Shown: positions 56,672-64,000 of the stretch, piece by piece
Layout of the letters: the number at the start of each line of letters is the position of its first letter
How positions within the stretch are numbered: position 1 is the stretch's first letter
Source of the DNA: Inia geoffrensis
Lineage: Eukaryota > Chordata > Mammalia > Artiodactyla > Iniidae
DNA: 64,000 nt
Direction of reading: 5' to 3'
Assembly (NCBI GenBank): GCA_036417435.1
Contig: CM070912.1
Span: forward strand, 24,912,055 to 24,976,054
The notes under the pieces: generated by a model
The model's input: only the letters and a program-made list of their open reading frames with translations
What the model was told of the DNA's origin: nothing
Databases searched by the model: none
Made by a program: the position numbers and the translations under genes

Positions 56672-56861
56672 AGTACGCGGGCCTCTCACTGTTGTGGCCT
56701 CTCCCGTTGCAGAGCACAGGCTCCGGACACGCAGGCCCAGCAACCATGGCTCATGGGCCCAGCCGCTCCACGGCATGTGGGATCTTCCCGGACCGGGGCA
56801 TGAACCCGTGTCCCCTGCATCGGCAGGCAGACTCTCAACCACTGTGCTACCAGGGAAGCCC
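56623..56861 (-). mobile_element. CHR-type SINE (short form), minus strand, very long tail
   Basis: A short-form CHR copy with an uninterrupted T41 (56629-56669), the reverse of a 41-nt A tail. A perfect 10-bp duplication, tgatcaatta, lies at 56613-56622 and 56862-56871. The long pure tail and intact duplication suggest a recent insertion. Confidence 0.97.
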
Positions 56862-56930
56862 TGATCAATTAAATTGTCTTTTATAACTAAGGAAGTTGAA
56901 TATTCTTAGAGGACATCTTTTACTGGTTAA

Positions 56931-58929
56931 ATAACACCACTACATCAACGCCCATTTCTACAGGTTGAGGAAGAGTTTGGCTTTATTGAAGCTCAGACCA
57001 TAATGTAATCTGGCTGTGGATTTTCTACAATGGAAAAGAAAAGTAAACAACTATGTGGCATTACCACATAAGAACTGCTTGCTTTTCATCTACTTTGGGG
57101 AAAGATGAGCCACCTTTATAGTGCAATTTCCAGGAAATGCATTACACTCCCCTGGTTTTCCACATAGGTTGTAATTTCCACCATCATTGCTACATCTTAC
57201 AAGAGTGAGGCAGTTTTGAAACACTGACGGACATTCTGAAGAGTCCATCATAAGGGTTCCCTGCAGGAGCCTTTCTTTTGCATTTTCTCAGACCATGCTT
57301 TTATTCATAATCTGCTATTAATTTTGATAATTTAATTTTAGCCCTTTCCCAGGAATGGAATCCATGCAAGTGCATCAGCAAAGTAACATAACATAGCATC
57401 TCTCTTCTTTAACTTAAGCTAAACTTTAAGCTAATCTTAAAATTTTCAATAACTGTATTCCAAAACTAGGCATCTTACCCAATGATTTCAAATTAGCATG
57501 TTATAAAGGGTGCTGCACAAATCACTTACATTGATTCACAGATGACTTTAAAAATTCAGTGAGCCAAGAATCCCACATTATTGATTCATGCTAACAAAAC
57601 GATGAAGCCCAGCTAATCTTTACAACACATGCTGGGCAGAATGACATTTACAAATGCAGACAGACAGAAAACAATTGGACATAATTCTTTAAGGATTAAA
57701 CTGATGGCTGCAATTAGATGTGAAAAGGTGAACAGTCTCACAGCTGGGAATTGAGACTCAGCCTCTGGGGTCCGGGTCTAATTTGGCCTCATCCTTGGTT
57801 AACCATGTTATCCCACCAACCAGCTAGTTGAGTGGAGTTTCCCATGACTACTCAGGTTAAACTGGTTTGTAAAGTACAGCGTGTTGCTGCTTCGACTTGC
57901 CTCTTGGACTTTGAATCACAACTGCCCTGAGGGAGGCCATGCTTAGGGTCTTCACGGTTGGATGCTATCACTGTGCAATACCAGATGAGCCCACCAAAGG
58001 GCTTGCTGGGTGGGAGAGGCTATGGATATATCCCTTCTCATCTGATTCCTTATTGGAATTAAAACCATGAGTCTGAAAGCTGGGGAACTCTCCAAATCTG
58101 ATTTTTTTTCTTTCGTTTTAAAGAAATACTCAGGCCTGACTCATAGCTCAAGACCTAGAGAACAACTCTGTCTGCCATTTCGGAGTAGTTTCAAGGGTAG
58201 CCTGATAAACATCACCCAAAAGGACAGAAAATCTACTTGATAACCTTCAAGATAACTCTGAACATCTTAAAATTCATAACAACTCTGCTTATCAGCAAAG
58301 CAGAACAGTGATGGAGTGAGAAGGGCTTTGCAGCCGGGGAGTGTAACAGAAAGCCCCTGTGTTTGGAAATCAAATCCCATTCCTGACACTTACTTACACA
58401 GTAAGGGTTTAATATGCATTGTTATTATGTCCTAGTTTCTCCATCCCACCTGTTATCTGGCACTGTTATTTTCAGACTCTACGGGGATGCCTTAGAGACA
58501 CTCCTCTAAAGAGTATGAAACACAGTCCACAAACTGTGGTCCACATTTTATTGTTTCTTGGCTCTCTCTTCCCCATCTTTCCAAAGCATTCTATACCTTC
58601 CCTACTCTCTGCTATGCACTTACGTCTGGGGAGCCAGCAAGAATATACCCAAAGAAAAATTCCAAGAGAGGACAATGTTAGAAACATACATTATCATTTC
58701 TATAATAGTTAGGGTTCTTTCTGTTGAAAGTGAGGAAAAAACAAGCAAACAAAAACCTTGAATTATCCTGAGAAATTTGGGTACGTAGAACATAGGCATT
58801 GCCCAAAGAGCATAAAGTTTCCTTGACAGTCTCAAACGCAGACTTGCTATTTTTTAAATTCATAATTATTCAGTTTCACAGAGGTAGACGAGACTGATGG
58901 TATGTTTACTAGCTGTGGCAGTGTGGAGA
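56931..58929. other. Largely non-repetitive DNA
   Basis: About 2 kb with no recognised gene or young repeat. The 97-codon frame at 58419-58712 is opposed by overlapping frames and has no motif. Confidence 0.4.
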
Positions 58930-59095
58930 GCAGAAATTCCCTAACTTTTGAAATCTGACCTTCATGGAGTCAAATTCAGTCTCTTCTACTGATGGGCTGT
59001 GGAATTTGGGACAACTAATCTAACCTCACCTAGCCTTGGTTTCCTCATCTGTGAAATAGAGATAACAATGACCATAATCATGACTAAATTAATAA
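58930..59095 (+). mobile_element. MIR SINE, plus strand
   Basis: 'ttggtttcctcatctgtgaa' and 'atagagataacaatgaccat' match the MIR core. The 152-codon minus-strand frame here partly reads this MIR backwards. Confidence 0.85.
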
Positions 59096-59496
59096 TCAAA
59101 TTAATTCTGACGTCATCAGAATTCTGTTTCTCTCCATCTTTCAACCCTCCCTTTTTCTGTGCAAGCTTCATTCTTGGGATCTGGGGTGGCTCCCAGTTTC
59201 TCCAGCCTCCTAGCAGTTTCAAATCTGGGCGAAAGGAGGAATTCTCCTGGAAAGTCCTGATGCTTTCTGATTGCCCTGGAGAACCTGGGTGCTGACTGAA
59301 GTCTAAGAATCCTGTTCCGTCCAGAATCATGGAGTTAATGCCTCCAAAACTGCATGGATAGGAAGACGGAAGTGACGCATTCCCAAACAAAATAGGGGTC
59401 TGTGGCTGGAAGGTGGAGAAATGGATGTGCCAGAGGCAAAACACAAATGCTTGCCATGTTTGCTCAACTGAAGATCAATGGTAACACCCTCTGTGC
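59096..59496. other. Non-repetitive DNA
   Basis: No recognised repeat. The rest of the opposed 152-codon frame lies here without any motif. Confidence 0.4.
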
Positions 59497-59673
59497 TAGT
59501 TACTCTTAACCTTGGTTGCAGATTGGAATCATCTAGGGAGATTATTTAAAAAAGGAATGTCTAGACTCCAACCCCAGAAAGGTTAAATCAAACACCCTGA
59601 GTGAGGACGAGACATTGGTATTTTTTAAAGCACCCCAACCGATTCTAATATTCAGCCAAGGTTAAGAACTGTG
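59497..59673 (+). mobile_element. MER20-like hAT transposon, plus strand
   Basis: Inverted ends 'ctcttaaccttggttgca' and 'cagccaaggttaagaact' bound a typical interior ('ttggtattttttaaagcacc'). Family name uncertain within the hAT-Charlie group. Confidence 0.75.
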
Positions 59674-59904
59674 TCTATGTAGACATCTTCCTACAAACCA
59701 CACAGCCAGATGGCATGCTTGGTCATGAGACTTTTTTGAAAGCTATTCTATAGTATCAAAGAATTCCCATCTAAGAAGTTTAAAAGTCTACAGAGTTAGA
59801 AGATCTTGTCAATGTCACTGTTTCTCAAGTAATTACAAGCCTTCAGAGTTCTGAATGATTTGGGATGTTTATGAGCTGCAGTCTCTGCTCAAAATATGAA
59901 TCAG

Positions 59905-60121
59905 CTAGGGCTTCCCTGGTGGCGCAGTGATTGAGAGTCAGCCTGCCGATGCAGGGGACACAGGTTCGTGCCCCGGTCCGGGAAGATCCCACATGCTGCG
60001 GAGCAGCTGGGCCCGTGAGCCATGGCCGCTGAGCCTGCGCGTCCGGAGCCTGTACTCCTCAACGGGAGAGGCCACAACAGTGAGAGGCCCGCGTACCGCA
60101 AAAAAAAAAAAAAAAAAAAAA
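59905..60121 (+). mobile_element. CHR-type SINE (short form), plus strand
   Basis: A complete copy with box A 'tggcgcagtg' and box B 'ggttcgtgccc' and an A tail of at least 21 nt. Perfect 14-bp duplication aaaatatgaatcag at 59891-59904 and 60122-60135. Confidence 0.97.
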
Positions 60122-60135
60122 AAAATATGAATCAG

Positions 60136-60869
60136 TTTAAGTCTATTCTGATATTATCCAGGTTTTTCTTGCATAGCTCTAATGATTGTGAACTCACAAC
60201 TTTATGGAGCAACAGAGTCCAATTTTGGCATTTTTTTCCTGGTCCTGACTTCCCAACACCTATGTATTGTTCAGAATTCTGATCCAGAAACTCTACAAAA
60301 TCACTCTAAAATCTCTCTCTTCCTCCCTCCCTCTCTATCTTTCACTCTCTCTCCCCACCCCTCTCTTCATGACAATCAGCTCTTCAACTTTTCCCCCCAG
60401 TCTAGTTTCTTCATCTAATCCTCATGTAAGAATATGTTGTAACTTTTACTGGGGCCACACTTCTCTGAACACACTCTCGGTAATTTATATGACCTGAAGT
60501 GTACTCCTGGACTGTATGCCCACAGCTAGTTAGAGAGCTGGAGATTGATCCAGGTTTATTGTTAACTGTGTCATTATTGTGCCTTCTATAGCAAAAAATG
60601 AATGGAGGAACAGTTGATAAAACTGGGGAAACTGGAAAACAAAATGATAGAAGTGAACCCAAACAAAGGTGTTACGGCGATAAATGTACACCTTTTAAGC
60701 TCCCCACCTGAAAGTCAGAGACTCTGATATTGGGTCAAAACCTTAAATGAAACCTTATGCTGTTTACACTGGCCAGTCCTAAAACAAAATTATATATTTG
60801 GGTTACATGCAAAGAATGAGCAAAGAGGTACCAGTCTATTGCAAACAAAAGTTAATCCAGGAGCTGCAA
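60136..60869. other. Mostly non-repetitive DNA
   Basis: A CT-rich tract occupies 60305-60370. No gene recognised. Confidence 0.4.
60305..60370. repeat. CT-rich simple repeat
   Basis: Degenerate (CTCC)/(TCTC) tract. Confidence 0.9.
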
Positions 60870-62100
60870 AATGAATGTCAGACACTGTCGAACTCAAGTA
60901 AAATATCTTAAAATAGAAGAGCAGAATTATTTTATACTGGTAAATATGCAATTCACAAGGCAGATCAACAGTCATAAATGTTTACTTGCTGAAATCATTA
61001 AATACCTAGAGCTAAAATTACCAGAAATACAAGGGACAAATGACAAAGACACGTTGGAGCTATGAGATTTTAACACAGAGTCTTTGACAGATTAAGCAGA
61101 CAAAAATAAGTAAGGATATAAGGGATCTGCATAATATGATTAATACTGATTGAACGGAGTTTCAAATGTTACATCAAGAAGATAATGCAGGGACTTCCCT
61201 GGTGGTGCAGTGTTTAAGAATCCGCCTGCCACTGCAGGGGACACAGGTTTGAGCCCTGGTCCGCGAAGATCCCACATGCCACAGAGCAACTAAGCCCGTG
61301 TACCACAACTACTGAGCCTGTGCTCTAGAGCCTGCAAGCCACAACTACTGAAGCCCGCGCATCACAACTACTGAAGCCTGCGCTCTGCAACAAGAGAAGC
61401 CACTGCAGTGGGAAGCTCGTGCACCGCAAGGAAGAGGAGCTCCCGCTCTCAGCAACTAGAGAAAGCCCGCACACAGCAACAAAAACCCAACACAGCCAAA
61501 AACTAAATAAACTTATTTAAAAAAACAAACAAAAAGAAGATAATCAAACTTCTTTCAAGACATCAATTAATACAATTTCCCAAATTTACATAATATTAGG
61601 TCATACACACAATATGAAATGTTAGTTCACGTCACATTCTCGGGAGATACATAGAAAATACTAATTTAGAAGAGTATATAGAAATACATAGAAAATATTA
61701 TTTTCTGGGAATATATACTAGAAAATACTCTCTAAAATCTAAATAAACAAATAAAAACGTAAACTAAAACTAAAGAAACCCAAGCCTTCACAGATTGAAA
61801 ATATTGGGTTTAGAGTATTTAGAAATTAATGATCTGAGAAAACACAGAATACGAAAATGTGATGGTCCAAGATTTCAGCCTGAAATTTTATTATTAAACA
61901 AGAAAAAATGAAAAGAAATTAACTAAGGAAGGTACATTAAGGAGATTTTTGTTTTAAAGGCAGCCAATGAAAGCTAAGAAAAGTGTAAGAAAGAAATGAA
62001 GGATACATTTTTAAAACCCCAACAATATAAGAAAAAAAATGAATACCCTGTGTAGTTAATATGTACATCTGAATGCTACTGTTCTTTGTAAAAACAAATA
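60870..62100 (+). mobile_element. Decayed L1M ORF2 segment, plus strand
   Basis: 'gagattttaacacagagtct', 'cagattaagcagacaaaaat' match the endonuclease part of L1 ORF2, heavily decayed. Interrupted by a long-form SINE at 61187-61533 and flanked on the right by a MIR. Confidence 0.7.
61187..61533 (+). mobile_element. CHR-type SINE (long form), plus strand
   Basis: The full long form: head 'gggacttccctggtggtgca', a middle region with three copies of cacaactactga (61304, 61340, 61363), and a tail region 'cagcaactagagaaagcccg' with 'aacccaacacagccaaaa'. An 11-bp duplication, aagaagataat, lies at 61176-61186 and 61534-61544. Confidence 0.93.
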
Positions 62101-62129
62101 TCTTTTAGAAAACAGAAAATTAATATTAT

Positions 62130-62297
62130 TAGTATGTGTCTGGCAGTGGTTTAGTTATGAACAATGCTACAAAGGAGGGTACTGTTACTGTTCCCATTTT
62201 ACAAATGAAGAAGTTGAGGAAGACAGAGCAGAACTAAGGAGCCCAAGATCACCCAAGTGGCAAGTGGCGGAGGTGGGATTAAAATCCTGCCATTCTG
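62130..62297 (-). mobile_element. MIR SINE, minus strand, cut by a SINE
   Basis: 'ttcccattttacaaatgaag' and 'ggcggaggtgggattaaaat' in reversed MIR order. The CHR SINE inserted next to its left-hand end. Confidence 0.85.
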
Positions 62298-62506
62298 GGG
62301 GCTTCCCCGGTAGCGCAGTGGTTGAGAGTCCTCCTGCCGATGCAGGGGACACGGGTTCGTGCCCCGGTCTGGGAAGATCCCACATGCCGCGGAGCGGCTA
62401 GGCCCGTGAGCCATGGCCGCTGAGCCTGTGCATCCGGAGCCTGTGCTCCGCAACGGGAGAGGCCACAACAGTGAGAGGCCCGCATACCGCAAAAAAAAAA
62501 AAAAAA
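62298..62506 (+). mobile_element. CHR-type SINE (short form), plus strand
   Basis: A complete copy with a 16-nt A tail (62491-62506). Duplication tcctgccattctg (62285-62297) and ttctgccattctg (62507-62519), one mismatch. Confidence 0.97.
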
Positions 62507-62619
62507 TTCTGCCATTCTGTTCCTTGACTGAATTCTAACCGGTGCTTTATATAGCCTCGCAATACTAAGGAGAAATAATAGAATAAAAACCCACAAATTA
62601 ATAATGTATAAGATAATGC

Positions 62620-63411
62620 AATGTAAAATAAATATATAATCATATACAAATAAATTTGAAAATCTTAACGATATTGATGGTTTTCTAAGAAAATATAAAT
62701 TAAAATTAACTCAATGGGAATCTGAATATAACACTAACTTTGGTAGAAACTGAATAAGTCATATAAAAATCATCTCTGAAGAAGATAGTAGGCCTAAATC
62801 ATTTTAAATTTAGTTATTTCAAAAAATTGAAAAATAAATAATTCCCATGATATGTAACTATTCAGGAGAAAATTAAAAGATAAAATATGTCCTGATTTCT
62901 TTAGTGAGGCTGACATGAGTCTGTTGCTAAGATCTAATAACAATAGCCAAAGAAGGAGAAAAATCTTACTTATTGATACAAACATGCTAAATAAAATACC
63001 AGCAAACCTAATTCAGCTATGCTTTGGAAGAGGAATTCACCATGACTAAAGAAATTTTATTCCAGGAAACCAAGGATGATTTAATATAAGGAATCATTTA
63101 ATGTTTAGAAATCTGTTAACATAAGTTATCCTATCAGTGGGTCAAAGGAGAAAGACCATAATCAAATACCAAAAGGTTTTTGACAAAATTCAATATTCAT
63201 CTCCAACTTATTAGAAAAAGGCGGAAATCTTGGAATAGAGGAATACTTAGCTAACCTTGTAAAGAATAGCTCTCACATATCAACAGCCAACTCTTTATCC
63301 AACTATAAAACACCAGAAACAGTCCCATTAAAATCCTGGAAGAAAACAAGGGTCCTTTCTTTTCAATAGTTTAGATACTAAAGAAAACAAGTAGAAAAAT
63401 ATAGTATTAGT
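62620..63411 (+). mobile_element. Decayed L1M ORF2 segment (RT region), plus strand
   Basis: 'accagcaaacctaattcagc', 'taaagaaattttattccagg', 'aaggtttttgacaaaattca' match the reverse-transcriptase part of L1 ORF2. Probably the same copy as 60870-62100. Confidence 0.7.
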
Positions 63412-64000
63412 TTAAAAATCAAAACCACAATGAACTATCATTTCTTACCTTTTAGATGGGTATTATCAAAAAGGCAAAAGATAACAAGTGTCAGAGAGAA
63501 TGTGGAGAAATTGGAACACTTGCACACTGTTGATAGGAATACAAAATGGTGCAGCCACTATGGAAAGCTGTATGGAGGTTCCTCAAAAAATTAAAAATAG
63601 AACTACCATGTCATCCAGCAACCTTATTTCTGGACATATACCTACAAGAATTAAAATCAGGATTTCAAAGAGGTATAAGCACTCTCATGTTCATTGCAGC
63701 ACTATTCACAATAGCCAGGATGTAGAAACTACCTAAGTGTCTATCAACTGATGAGTGGATAAAGAAAATGTGGTATGTATATGCGATAGAAAAAGAAGGA
63801 AATCCTGCCACATGCAACAACATGGATGAAGTTGAGAACCCTAAGCGAAATAGGCCAGTCAGAGAAGGACAAACACTGCATGATTCCATTTATATGAGGC
63901 ATCTAAGACAGTCAAACTCATGCAAACAGGGAGTAGAAGGTTTGTTTCCAGGGACTGGGGAGAGGAGGAAAGAGAAGGCAGTTCAATGGGTATAAACAGC
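63412..64000 (+). mobile_element. L1 ORF2 end / 3'UTR, plus strand, cut by window end
   Basis: 'ggtgcagccactatggaaag', 'gttcattgcagcactattca', 'gataaagaaaatgtggtatg' and 'ttccagggactggggagagg' follow the L1 3' order. Less diverged than the L1M before it; it runs past the right edge. Confidence 0.88.

Noticed and set aside
58986..59444. 152-codon minus-strand frame
   Set aside because: Its C-terminal end reads a MIR backwards and the rest has no recognisable domain.

Overview
This window is mammalian nuclear DNA, and the repeats point to a cetacean, most likely a toothed whale. The diagnostic elements are eight CHR-family SINEs. These are tRNA-derived, with a Pol III box A and box B in the head and a poly(A) tail. 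Six are a short form of about 190 bp plus tail and two are a long form of about 300 bp. CHR SINEs are known from whales, hippopotamuses and ruminants. No BovA/BovB (ruminant) and no PRE-1 (pig) elements were recognised, and the L1 sequences resemble cetartiodactyl L1. No bacterial, plasmid or phage features are present.

I find no supportable protein-coding exon, rRNA, functional tRNA gene or CpG island. The longest open frame (170 codons, 6531-7043) is not recognised and is no longer than chance allows in 64 kb. The window is best read as intergenic or deep intronic DNA made of layers of transposable elements. The oldest layer is MIR and L2 (about 29 MIR and 15 L2 pieces). Next come MER5A- and MER20-type hAT transposons and fragmented L1M elements. 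The youngest layer is cetartiodactyl L1 and CHR SINEs, often inserted into the older elements with target-site duplications (TSDs) still visible.

Layout: 1-8.4 kb is MIR/L2/MER5A-rich, with an ORF1-only L1 (3.8-5.1 kb) split by a SINE, and a TG-rich minisatellite at 8.2-8.4 kb. 8.9-10.5 kb is an L1M copy interrupted by 0.9 kb of other DNA carrying a TATA/GC-box pair. 11-18 kb is mostly non-repetitive, with polypurine tracts at 14.4-15.0 and 17.2 kb. 18.5-19.8 kb is an inverted L1M. 20-27.5 kb is mixed, with a MER20 split by an L1 tail. 27.5-29.8 kb looks unique but contains a possible fossil of a non-mammalian-type LINE reverse transcriptase. 29.8-33.3 kb is decayed L1M. 33.3-38.2 kb is largely unique, with an AT microsatellite and an RFX-like X-box. 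38.2-46.6 kb is dense MIR/L2/MER5A/L1M. 47.2-47.7 kb is a small twin-primed (5'-inverted) L1. 48.7-55.7 kb is a nearly full-length but dead L1, inserted in an L2 whose halves flank it. 56-64 kb is L1M hosting several SINEs; another L1 runs off the right edge.

The most useful observations are structural. They are the twin-primed L1, the 7-kb L1 with matching flanks, a 13-nt retroposition scar inside it, CTCF-like motifs in two L1 leaders, and the putative old LINE fossil. Family names rest on remembered consensus sequences and were not checked by a search; boundaries of old repeats are accurate to about 10-30 bp.
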